NCBI GenBank assembly: GCA_017427685.1
Contig: JAFRSH010000005.1
Location: 1 to 64,000, forward strand
From: Lachnospiraceae bacterium
GTDB lineage: Bacteria; Bacillota; Clostridia; Lachnospirales; Lachnospiraceae
Direction of reading: 5' to 3'
Length of the DNA stretch: 64,000 nt
This document shows positions 8,296 to 16,418 of the stretch, one piece after another. Position 1 is the first letter of the stretch. The number at the start of each line of letters is the position of its first letter. The notes below the pieces were generated by a model. It did no database searches and had not been told where the DNA came from. It was given only the letters and a program-made list of their open reading frames with translations. A program made the translations under genes and the position numbers.

Positions 8296-8831
8296 CTGTC
8301 CTGCCCCCGGTTTTTCTGACGCTGACGATCCTTGTTATGTTGCTGGGATTTCTGCTGTGCCTTCTGCTTCGACTTTGCGACTGCCTGAGCCAATTTCTTT
8401 TTAAGCGAAGGTCTCTTCGACCTTTCAAGAGTCCTTACTGAATACTCCTTGAATGCCGCAGTCATCACATCCACATCCCTCGCCTTAAAGAACACCACAT
8501 ATTTCGGTACCTCCGAAGCCTTGTCCTTGGTCAGAGCGAAGTCAATGTTATACTTATTGGCGACACGCTCAAAGGATTTGATGTTCTGGTCCGTAATCTC
8601 GATATTCGTCAGCCCCTGATTCTGCTCCATGAGTGTTCCGACAGTCTGTTTGCCATGTTTTGGCTCCGTAGCTTTCTTCATCTTCTGCTGAAACTTGATC
8701 GACTTCTTCTGTTCATGACCCTTCAGCCATTTTCGCATGGCAGCCTTTAAGACATCCGCTGTCATCTTGCCGCCCTTAGTGGCTACCCTGACGGATAGTG
8801 CCACGACTCTTTGGTTCACCTCATCCTGCAT
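8292..8831 (-). CDS. pcfB: PcfB-like ICE protein (DUF3801), 179 aa
   Basis: This is a conserved conjugation accessory protein encoded directly upstream of VirD4 in Firmicutes ICEs and pCF10-like plasmids, where PcfB takes part in relaxosome assembly. The N-terminal block MQDEVNQRVVALSVR followed by TADVLKAAMRKWL matches the family. The last 45 residues are rich in K, Q and R (KSKQKAQQKSQQ), suited to nucleic-acid binding. I selected the ATG at 8831, with GGAAGTGAG upstream; the ORF extends 41 codons further only because it overlaps the preceding gene. Translational coupling to virD4 is likely (4-bp overlap). Confidence 0.8.
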   Translation of the reverse strand: MQDEVNQRVVALSVRVATKGGKMTADVLKAAMRKWLKGHEQKKSIKFQQKMKKATEPKHGKQTVGTLMEQNQGLTNIEITDQNIKSFERVANKYNIDFALTKDKASEVPKYVVFFKARDVDVMTAAFKEYSVRTLERSKRPSLKKKLAQAVAKSKQKAQQKSQQHNKDRQRQKNRGQDR

Positions 8832-9288
8832 AGCACTCACTTCCTTCCCCACCTTTTTTGAAGATTCGCTCTTCCTCGGCACATTTCTGTTTAATCCTCC
8901 ATCCACGGCTCTTTGTAATTCTGTGTGCCTTATAGATTGCCGTGACTGTGGCACCGGGATGATCGAGCATTTTTCCGCATGCAGGTATCACCATGGAAGC
9001 CGGCATGGAAACAAACTCCGAAAACCTTACCCAGAATCTCTGGCCATTGATGCTAATTTCCTTCATGTTCCGCATCTGCCGCTCATAAATTGGGGCGATG
9101 AGGATGTTCTCATCGTCAATGCACTTCATCACGAGGATATATCGTGGATTCGTGGAGAAAAGTCGTTCACACAACCTCGGATTTTCAATCATCCAGCTTG
9201 CCGCTGACTGCGAAAGTTGTTCCTTTCTCCCCAGCAGTTCACAAATGCTGCCTCTTTTGATCTCGTATAAATTGCTTTGAATCGTCAT
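8821..9288 (-). CDS. Conserved ICE protein of unknown function, 155 aa
   Basis: I do not recognise this family. The protein looks globular and soluble, with no membrane segment. Its central part (PRYILVMKCIDDENILIAPIYERQ region, 48-70) reads as alternating beta strands, followed by a predicted helix and a basic C-terminus with two cysteines. It overlaps dnaC-like downstream codons by 4 bp on one side and the pcfB start by 11 bp on the other, so it is a fixed member of the repA-dnaC-pcfB-virD4 transfer/replication operon. A role in DNA processing is suggested only by this position. Confidence 0.6.
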   Translation of the reverse strand: MTIQSNLYEIKRGSICELLGRKEQLSQSAASWMIENPRLCERLFSTNPRYILVMKCIDDENILIAPIYERQMRNMKEISINGQRFWVRFSEFVSMPASMVIPACGKMLDHPGATVTAIYKAHRITKSRGWRIKQKCAEEERIFKKGGEGSECYAG

Positions 9289-10133
9289 ACCGCACTCCCT
9301 CCTTCAAAAATCCCCTTACATGACTTTATTTTTGCCTCTGCGTCCTTTGCCCTGTGATTGGCACCCACAAACTTGACCGGGACACACATGGCAAGTACCC
9401 TGTCGTAGATGCGCTTATGCGCCGTGTCCTCCGGATTTTTAAGCGTAGATATAGAAAGGTTTGTCGTCACGATCAGCGGAAGCTTGCTTTTATACCGTTC
9501 GTCAATGATGTTGTAGACCTGCTCTAAAGCATACTCGGTGTTTCGCTCAATTCCGAAATCGTCAATAATGAGAAGTGTATACTGCATCATGGAAGCGATA
9601 AACTCATTACGATCATCCGAATACAGACCGGTTAGCTTATTTAGAATCTTCGAGAAATTTGTCATCAGTACCGATGCTCCCTGCTCGATCAGGGCGTTGG
9701 CGATGCAGGCAGCATAAAAGGTCTTTCCGGTTCCTACATCTCCCCAGAGCAAAAGTCCGTCATTGTTTGCCTTTCGCTCCTGCCATGTTTCCACATACCT
9801 TTTCGCCGAAGCGATCTGCGGCAGGCTTCCATCATCATTGGCGAAGGTACATTCTATAAGCCCCCGGTCCTGTATGCAGGTCGCCTTCATCCTTGCTATC
9901 TGCTCCTTCGCTTCCCGGATTTTCCGCTCCTCTTCTTCAATCCGCCGTTTCTCCGATTCGCATGCGCACAGGACATGCACCTTCATAACTTTGTTCATGA
10001 ACATGTAGCGTGCTTCCTTACGGGTGTGGCACTTACCGCAATAAAGAAGATCGTCCTGCCCCTTATAATCACCATCCTCCGATTCCTGCCATACAGTATC
10101 GCTGATGTTCTTTAATACATCCGCCGTGTCCAT
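9285..10133 (-). CDS. DnaC/IstB-like helicase-loader ATPase, 282 aa
   Basis: This AAA+ protein resembles DnaC and DnaI and probably loads the replicative helicase onto the ICE origin. A zinc-ribbon-like N-terminus (CGKCHTRK, then CAC) is followed by a lysine/glutamate helix and the ATPase core. Walker A is GDVGTGKT near 144-151, Walker B is LLIIDDFG, and sensor 1 is PLIVTTN. The ATG at 10133 shares a base with the stop of the RepA-like gene (TAATG), which indicates coupled translation; GGAGAGAG precedes it. The pairing of an HTH/RepA protein with a DnaC-like loader is the usual replication module of such ICEs. Confidence 0.88.
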   Translation of the reverse strand: MDTADVLKNISDTVWQESEDGDYKGQDDLLYCGKCHTRKEARYMFMNKVMKVHVLCACESEKRRIEEEERKIREAKEQIARMKATCIQDRGLIECTFANDDGSLPQIASAKRYVETWQERKANNDGLLLWGDVGTGKTFYAACIANALIEQGASVLMTNFSKILNKLTGLYSDDRNEFIASMMQYTLLIIDDFGIERNTEYALEQVYNIIDERYKSKLPLIVTTNLSISTLKNPEDTAHKRIYDRVLAMCVPVKFVGANHRAKDAEAKIKSCKGIFEGGSAV

Positions 10134-10849
10134 CAATAGCTCTCTCCTTCCTCGCATTCATAATTTTCAAATCGTTTTCTAGCTTCACCGGATTTCCCAC
10201 GCTCCGCATCCCGTCTTGCCCACTGGCAGATGGTCAGGTAATGATTCCTGTATGTTCTGCCGGAGGACTCCATGTATTCCGACAGGCGTTCAATGCGGTT
10301 CCTATAATCCGCAGGGAATCGTTCCTTCAGCCGCTCCATGTCGGCGTCGCTTAATTCCACGTTCTGAAACTCACCGTAAACGGATTTCTCATCTGCCTTC
10401 ATCCCGTCTTTACTTGATCCTTCAGTACTTGATATATCTTTATTTGATGTATCAGTATTTAATACTGTGGCGTTTTCCAACGTAGGTTTTTCCTGTGTAG
10501 GATTATCCTGCGTTGGATTTTCCAACGTAGGTTTTTCCAACATTGGCTTTTCCGATACAGGTCTTTCATAAACGACATATTCCATATCCGAAAGCTTCCC
10601 TTCCGGTGTACGAAGGCGGTTACGAACAATATACCCGCAGGTCTCCAACTCCGTTATCGCCGTCCGTATGCTGTCACGACTCTCTTTGTTGATCGCTGCA
10701 AGTCCGCTTACACTGTAATTCCAACCATCCGGCAGACTTAATATCTGTGAAAGAAGCCCTTTTGACTTTAACGACAGGTTCTTATCACGAAGATGGACAT
10801 TGCTCATAGTGGTATAATCCCTATTCTTTTCAACTCGAAATACCGGCAT
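10133..10849 (-). CDS. RepA-like replication initiator / helix-turn-helix protein, 238 aa
   Basis: The N-terminus, FRVEKNRDYTTMSNVHLRD followed by LSLKSKGLLS, is typical of the RepA N-terminal winged-helix family in Firmicutes ICEs and plasmids. A second HTH-like region follows (SRDSIRTAITELETCGYI). Residues about 98-128 are a Pro-rich linker made of five-residue units of the form xKPTL/ENPTQ, encoded by six tandem 15-bp repeats. The C-terminal 90 residues are helical and DnaD-like. I prefer the ATG at 10849 because FRVEK-type proteins start this way; a GTG at 10858 is also possible. It overlaps the small Cys protein gene upstream by about 20 bp. Confidence 0.75.
   Translation of the reverse strand: MPVFRVEKNRDYTTMSNVHLRDKNLSLKSKGLLSQILSLPDGWNYSVSGLAAINKESRDSIRTAITELETCGYIVRNRLRTPEGKLSDMEYVVYERPVSEKPMLEKPTLENPTQDNPTQEKPTLENATVLNTDTSNKDISSTEGSSKDGMKADEKSVYGEFQNVELSDADMERLKERFPADYRNRIERLSEYMESSGRTYRNHYLTICQWARRDAERGKSGEARKRFENYECEEGESY
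10473..10562. repeat. Six tandem 15-bp repeats inside the RepA-like gene
   Basis: Units begin at 10473, 10488, 10503, 10518, 10533 and 10548, with a consensus close to TTTTCCAACGTAGGT. The first and fourth units are identical. Because the period is a multiple of three, they encode five-residue units in the linker. They could also serve as iterons for the initiator they interrupt. Confidence 0.75.
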
Positions 10850-11012
10850 CCTTTCCACCCCGCTTTCCGTAATCCTTTTTCATAATCTTGCGGAGGCAGA
10901 ATCCAATGCAGGGCGTCGCCCTGTTCAGATTACAAGCCGCACACTCTTCTTTCGTGGGATAAACTGAATCCTGCTCATCTTCCTCTGTTTCCTTTTCAAA
11001 ATCTTTATCCAT
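10830..11012 (-). CDS. Small cysteine-rich ICE protein, 60 aa
   Basis: This is a short acidic N-terminus (DKDFEKETEEDEQDS) followed by CAAC and CIGFC, a CxxC...CxxxC pattern that could bind one zinc ion, and a basic tail. The ATG at 11012 has GAGGTGGTG before it. The gene overlaps the RepA-like start, so the two are likely translated together. I do not recognise a named family; small zinc-ribbon proteins in this position are common in related ICEs. Its role is unknown. Confidence 0.6.
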   Translation of the reverse strand: MDKDFEKETEEDEQDSVYPTKEECAACNLNRATPCIGFCLRKIMKKDYGKRGGKDAGISS

Positions 11013-11043
11013 CGTCACCACCTCTTTCCATTTTTTATTCAGA

Positions 11044-11544
11044 TCAAAGCACTGCTTCTGCGGTCTTTACCTTTCCCTCAAGACCTTTTTCAGCCAGTGC
11101 CTGCTGGACTACCGCTTTCTTTTCCTCCATCTTCTGTCTTATAGATGGCTTCTGCTCTTTGCCCTTGGACTTATAAAACTCCACCATACCCTTAAGCTCC
11201 TGGTTTGCTACACGCTTCTCCTCACGCTCGAAGATACCCTTGCCCTGCTCGTCCTCACCAACACGGACATTTCGTCTTACCGTGGTGTGTCCCTCTGACG
11301 GCAACTTCAGCCACATGCCCTTGCCGTACTTGTCCTCATGGACTGCGTTAGCTCTTGCTACAAATGTCGCCCAGGGTCTGTGATCTTCGGGATCGCTGTT
11401 TGGGATAAGGATTTGCGTGTATTCCTTGCCGTCCTTGCCGGTAAATGATTCTCCCACGCAGCCCTTGCCAAACTTCAGGGTAATCTCCTGAAACTCCTTC
11501 TTCTCTGTCTGCTGTTCCGTTTTGTTTTCTTCTCTGTTCTCCAT
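11044..11544 (-). CDS. Conserved ICE protein, possible OB-fold, 166 aa
   Basis: I do not recognise a named family. The core (EITLKFGKGCVGESF, then KEYTQILIPNSDPEDH, WATFVARANAV, MWLKLP, then TVRRNVRV) reads as a series of beta strands with basic and aromatic residues, which would suit a single-strand DNA-binding OB fold. The C-terminal 50 residues are highly charged and helical. It is the first gene of the replication/transfer operon running from 11544 to virD4 and has a GGAGGAAAAAC ribosome site. The idea of a DNA-binding role is inference from strand pattern and context. Confidence 0.6.
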   Translation of the reverse strand: MENREENKTEQQTEKKEFQEITLKFGKGCVGESFTGKDGKEYTQILIPNSDPEDHRPWATFVARANAVHEDKYGKGMWLKLPSEGHTTVRRNVRVGEDEQGKGIFEREEKRVANQELKGMVEFYKSKGKEQKPSIRQKMEEKKAVVQQALAEKGLEGKVKTAEAVL

Positions 11545-11592
11545 TTGTTTTTCCTCCTGTGAAAAATAATAGTTACCCCGGTTTCCCGGAAA

Positions 11593-11638
11593 TAAAAAAA
11601 GGCGCCCGACCCTTTATGAAATAAGAATCGAACGCCTT
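11593..11638 (-). terminator. Terminator after parB
   Basis: On the minus strand, AAGGCG pairs with CGCCTT around a partly paired 28-nt loop and is followed by TTTTTTTATTT. It isolates the parA-parB transcript from the next operon. Confidence 0.75.
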
Positions 11639-11662
11639 AGTTTACACTGTTATAAAATTGTA

Positions 11663-12766
11663 TTATCCCTGCTCCTTGAAGTATTTATCCAACGCCACCT
11701 GTATGATCGCCTGCACCTTATCGTCATTCATGCCCTTAAAGTATTTTTTATAGACTATCTTTGGCAATCTCACATTCTGATATGCCCTTGATTGCGGCTT
11801 TCCTCCCGATGAAAGACTTTTTGCCAACTCGTCTACTCTTGCTGACGTCAGATCCTCTCCTACATCCCGAAACAGCTTGGCTGATTTCATGTTGATGCGG
11901 AACTTATATCTTTCCGCCGCATCGTTAATCCAGCCCTGTGCAGCCTCGGAAAGAAACGATAACTCCACAGCGGCATATAGTGGTAAAATATCCTTATCCA
12001 CCATTTCCTTAAATACTGGAATCAAGTTATTTAACCTCAAAAGCCGTGCTACAGTCTTGCTCGACAACCCATATTCCGCTGCCACAACTTCTCGACTTGA
12101 AAAACCTGCATTTTGGTCTATTAGACCACCGCTATTTCCTTCTTGGTCTATTAGACCAAATTCATCTTTTTGTCCTTTAGATATAAATCCCGCCGTTTTC
12201 GTCTTTCCTCTTAGGTCTATTAGACCAACCATAGAATCCAGTATCGCCTGCTCTGGATTTTTTCCTTCAAGGAGAGCTATTTCCCTGATGATGTCATTAC
12301 GTTTTCCTTGAACTTTTATAGTGTTATATCTCTTTTCCAGGATAGAAGCCTTCTCGCTCGGCAGGAAATCCGAAAACGACCTCTGCATGAGATTCGTCTC
12401 GATGACATACACGTAAGCTTCTTCATCGGAGATATCTTCCTTGACAATCGCAGGAACAGTTGCGAGTCCCGCAATCTTTGCCGCATTGGTTCTGTTGTGT
12501 CCCGCCAGCATTTCGTACTTATCATCGATCTTCCGAACGATCACCGGAGTCAAAACGCCGTGAGTCTTAATACTTTCCACCATGTCATCCAGTCTCTCAC
12601 CCTCATACAACCTGAAGGGATGATCCCTGAACGCTACAATCTTCTCAATCGGAATCTCCTGTACCTTCGAACCGGTTCCCTGCCCGGAATCCACATCCGG
12701 TTCCGGTCCGGTCAGCACATCTATCGCATCATCAAATATCTTTCTTCTTGGAGCATTAGCTTTCAT
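11663..12766 (-). CDS. parB: ParB/Spo0J-family partition protein, 367 aa
   Basis: This is a centromere-binding CTPase/DNA-clamp protein that segregates the ICE when it is extrachromosomal. The N-terminal ParB/sulfiredoxin-like domain (IPIEKIVAFRDHPF, then GHNRTNAAKIA at about 93-103, where the motif GHNR binds nucleotide) is followed by a KorB-like HTH region (SREVVAAEYGLSSKTVARLLRL, about 225-246). Between them, residues about 180-222 form an unusual insertion in which GLID occurs three times. These copies are encoded by three near-identical DNA palindromes. The start overlaps the parA stop by 11 bp. It is probably co-transcribed and autoregulated with parA. Confidence 0.9.
   Translation of the reverse strand: MKANAPRRKIFDDAIDVLTGPEPDVDSGQGTGSKVQEIPIEKIVAFRDHPFRLYEGERLDDMVESIKTHGVLTPVIVRKIDDKYEMLAGHNRTNAAKIAGLATVPAIVKEDISDEEAYVYVIETNLMQRSFSDFLPSEKASILEKRYNTIKVQGKRNDIIREIALLEGKNPEQAILDSMVGLIDLRGKTKTAGFISKGQKDEFGLIDQEGNSGGLIDQNAGFSSREVVAAEYGLSSKTVARLLRLNNLIPVFKEMVDKDILPLYAAVELSFLSEAAQGWINDAAERYKFRINMKSAKLFRDVGEDLTSARVDELAKSLSSGGKPQSRAYQNVRLPKIVYKKYFKGMNDDKVQAIIQVALDKYFKEQG
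12114..12227. repeat. Three 15-bp palindromes within parB
   Basis: TGGTCTATTAGACCA occurs at 12114-12128 and 12144-12158, and AGGTCTATTAGACCA at 12213-12227. Each is an inverted repeat with a single central base. They encode the three GLID units of ParB. Such repeated palindromes resemble ParB or ParA operator/centromere sites. Confidence 0.8.
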
Positions 12767-13541
12767 ATCCTACCAGCTCCTTTGCAAATTCCGAATAAGC
12801 AACTCCCGCCGGAGATTTGGGATCGTACTCCTCAACGCTCATTCCATAATATATCGCTTCGCCGACCTTGACAGTCTTGGGGATCCTCGAATGAAATACC
12901 ATAAGCTTGTCTTTGTAGGCATCCTCAACCTCATCCGTAATAACCTTACAAAGATTTGTCCTGTTATCACATTTTGTCAAAAGAATGCCCGCAACTTCAA
13001 GATTGGGATTTATCCTCTTTTTGACCTTAGAAACGGTTTTTAAAAAGTCTTTCAGCCCCATCATGGTAAGAAGCTCCGGATCCGCCGGAATAATTACCCT
13101 GTCAGACGCCGCGAGAGCGTTTATAGTGAGCGTTCCAAGCGAAGGGCAGGTATCTATAAGCACCACGTCATAATCGTCCTTAAAACCCCTCAGAATGTCA
13201 CGCAGCATGTTTTCAGATCCCATTTCCATACGAAGCTTTGCATCTATCACTGAAAGCCCGATGGTTGATGCGATATAATCCACACCGTTACAATGATTGA
13301 TAAACTCGGATCTGTCCGGTAGTTCTTCCTCTTCCATCATGGCAAGCATCAGATCCTCGACATAATAATCTCCGTTTCCACTGTCCTGCTTTCCAAAACA
13401 GGTACTGAGATTCGACTGACTGTCAAAATCAACTGCCAATACCTTGTATCCCATCTTAGCTAAAGAATATGCCAGATTAAAACAGGTAGTAGTTTTTCCC
13501 ACGCCACCTTTCTGTATGGCACAGCAATATGTAACCGCCAT
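12756..13541 (-). CDS. parA: ParA/Soj-family partition ATPase, 261 aa
   Basis: This deviant Walker A ATPase drives segregation of the excised ICE together with ParB. The motif KGGVGKTTT at 11-19 has the characteristic early lysine, followed by a Walker A' DFDSQSNLS and a Walker B DVVLIDTCPSL. Length and motif order fit soluble chromosomal/ICE-type ParA proteins. No N-terminal DNA-binding domain is present, so autoregulation, if any, would come from ParB or from the small HTH protein upstream. The next gene upstream ends only 4 bp away. Confidence 0.93.
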   Translation of the reverse strand: MAVTYCCAIQKGGVGKTTTCFNLAYSLAKMGYKVLAVDFDSQSNLSTCFGKQDSGNGDYYVEDLMLAMMEEEELPDRSEFINHCNGVDYIASTIGLSVIDAKLRMEMGSENMLRDILRGFKDDYDVVLIDTCPSLGTLTINALAASDRVIIPADPELLTMMGLKDFLKTVSKVKKRINPNLEVAGILLTKCDNRTNLCKVITDEVEDAYKDKLMVFHSRIPKTVKVGEAIYYGMSVEEYDPKSPAGVAYSEFAKELVGYES

Positions 13542-13545
13542 CGTC

Positions 13546-13776
13546 TCACCTCCCTTCCGTATTTGTGATGATCTTGTATGTCCTTTTCAGATAATCCTCA
13601 AATTCATCGCAGTTTACAAGCACCATCCGGTCTATCTTGTAGCAGGCGTTGGCTTTTTTCGCCACGATTTGGAATTTATTCTCCGACATACTGTAAAGCT
13701 TTGCTCCCTCGCCATAACGGACATACCTTTTAGTGATCACATCCTCTATGACTGCTCGTTCTCTGGGTTTACTCAT
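13546..13776 (-). CDS. Small Xis/MerR-like HTH protein (DUF6462-like), 76 aa
   Basis: The pattern KRYVRYGEGAKLYSMSENKFQIVAKKA, then a turn and MVLVNCDEFEDYLKRT, is that of a short winged-helix protein related to excisionases and DUF6462 proteins that sit first in the parA operon of many Firmicutes ICEs. It would bind DNA near the ICE end to regulate the operon or bias excision. It begins with a GGAGGACC ribosome site and is the last ICE gene before the lysS boundary. The family is assigned from memory of the pattern only. Confidence 0.65.
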   Translation of the reverse strand: MSKPRERAVIEDVITKRYVRYGEGAKLYSMSENKFQIVAKKANACYKIDRMVLVNCDEFEDYLKRTYKIITNTEGR

Positions 13777-13827
13777 TTACGGTCCTCCATTCTTACATCT
13801 GAATTTTGTGACCGCAGCAGAAACAAA

Positions 13828-13865
13828 AAGGCACTTTTTAAGACGATGATCTTAGAAAGTGCCTT
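13828..13865 (-). terminator. Long hairpin terminator between lysS and the ICE operon
   Basis: AAGGCACTTT-TTAAGA pairs with TCTTA-G-AAAGTGCCTT almost perfectly. On the minus strand it is followed by TTTTTG. It would stop greA-lysS transcription from entering the ICE, or act as an attenuator in the leader of the Xis-like gene. Confidence 0.75.
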
Positions 13866-13899
13866 CAAAAAGCATATCAGTTTTAAAATAAAATCCGTG

Positions 13900-14012
13900 A
13901 AACGACCTTTATATACCGCTATAAAGCAGTATTACGAGGCTTTTCGGTACAGTAGAGGTACACATCGGGCTTTTTTGCAGCCCTAAATGTGCCTTAATGG
14001 GTGATAATGGGT
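13900..14012. other. Right end of the ICE beside the lysS 3' end
   Basis: This non-coding stretch holds a short inverted repeat (CTTTATA / TATAAAG), direct repeats of GGTAC separated by six bases, and AATGGGT-gat-AATGGGT about 1-2 bp beyond the lysS stop. Short repeats of this kind are usual at ICE ends. The attachment core has not been defined; AATGGGT at about 13995-14011 is a candidate. Confidence 0.4.
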
Positions 14013-15632
<1,620 letters not shown>

Positions 15633-15655
15633 ATCTGTCGTTTCCCTTTTACTGC

Positions 15656-16135
15656 TTATTTTTCAATCTTGAGAACCTTGAACTTGAGTTCGCCCGCATT
15701 TGTCTCGACCTTGATCTTCTGGCCGGCCTTTGCTCCGATAAGAGCACGTCCTACGGGAGACTCGTTGGAGATCTTGTTGTTGAGGATATCTACCTCTGTC
15801 GATCCGACGATCTTGTAAACAGCCTCCTCCTTGAACTCTTCATCAAAGATGGTGACAGTGCTTCCGACAGTAACCACGTCCTTGCCGGTCTCGTCATCAT
15901 CAACAACTTCCGCATTCTTGAGGATCTTGTCGATCTCCTCGATACGAAGCTCGATCTCGCGCTGCTCTTCCTTGGCTGCATCATACTCAGCGTTCTCGGA
16001 AAGGTCGCCCTGCTCACGTGCTTCCTTTATCTTCTGTGCAACTTCTTTACGACGATTGACCTTAAGATCCTCAAGCTCATCCTCAAGGGCCTTAATACCT
16101 TCGTAAGTCATGATGTTCTTCTTTGTCTCTTTCAT
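15656..16135 (-). CDS. greA: Transcription elongation factor GreA
   Basis: GreA rescues backtracked RNA polymerase by stimulating transcript cleavage in the secondary channel. The 159-residue protein has the N-terminal coiled coil with the tip acidic pair in the segment GDLSENAEYDAAKEEQ, and the C-terminal FKBP-like domain with the conserved SPVGRALIGAKAG. The start at 16135 has GGAGGATCC. It is the first gene of the greA-lysS pair, an order common in Firmicutes. Confidence 0.97.
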   Translation of the reverse strand: MKETKKNIMTYEGIKALEDELEDLKVNRRKEVAQKIKEAREQGDLSENAEYDAAKEEQREIELRIEEIDKILKNAEVVDDDETGKDVVTVGSTVTIFDEEFKEEAVYKIVGSTEVDILNNKISNESPVGRALIGAKAGQKIKVETNAGELKFKVLKIEK

Positions 16136-16189
16136 GCGGATCCTCCTGCCCGTAATTTTCTCATCGACTCAGCCGCCGATGAAACGCCA

Positions 16190-16226
16190 CATCCCCGCCC
16201 TTTCAGCTCCGAAAAGGCGGGGGATG
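16190..16226 (-). promoter_or_regulatory. GC-rich hairpin in the greA leader
   Basis: CATCCCCGCC pairs with GGCGGGGGATG around a 16-nt loop. It lies between the greA promoter and its ribosome site and lacks a following T-run, so it is more likely a leader structure than a terminator. Confidence 0.55.
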
Positions 16227-16247
16227 ATCTCTTTTACATTGTTGCAA

Positions 16248-16276
16248 ATTTTACTACATTATGTATCTTCCGTCAA
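16248..16276 (-). promoter_or_regulatory. Sigma-A-type promoter for greA-lysS
   Basis: On the minus strand, TTGACG (16271-16276) and TAAAAT (16248-16253) are separated by 17 bp. The predicted leader is about 105 nt. Confidence 0.7.
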
Positions 16277-16287
16277 CCCAAGCCGAC

Positions 16288-16413
16288 CAAAATACCGCAT
16301 AGCGGTATTTTGTGTCCCGTCAGAAACACAACGGTTTTTGTTGTGTTTCGAGAGGGATGCGAAGCATCGGCGTCTTAAAATTTCCAAGTCTCTTTGAGAC
16401 GCAGGAAATTTTA
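16288..16413. repeat. Cluster of four hairpins downstream of thrS
   Basis: The hairpins are: CAAAATACCGC / GCGGTATTTTG (16288-16312), AAACACAA / TTGTGTTT (16324-16348), GATGC-gaa-GCATC (16356-16368) and TAAAATTTCC / GGAAATTTTA (16376-16413). The last could terminate thrS. Four in 126 bp suggests a repeat element such as a REP or MITE remnant. Confidence 0.6.
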
Positions 16414-16418
16414 TAGCT

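Larger units (their letters stand above)
7273..13995. mobile_element. Right part of an ICE with RepA/ParAB and PcfB/VirD4 modules
   Basis: The gene order Xis-like, parA, parB, OB-like protein, Cys-rich protein, repA, dnaC-like, unknown, pcfB, virD4 is the standard early region of Firmicutes ICEs related to Tn1549. The element is cut on its left by the TnpX insertion and then by the window edge. The VirB4, TrbL-like, relaxase and integrase genes would be further left. Confidence 0.8.

Noticed and set aside
16190-16226. GC-rich hairpin as a terminator between thrS and greA
   Set aside because: No T-run follows on the minus strand, and it lies inside the predicted greA leader downstream of its promoter.
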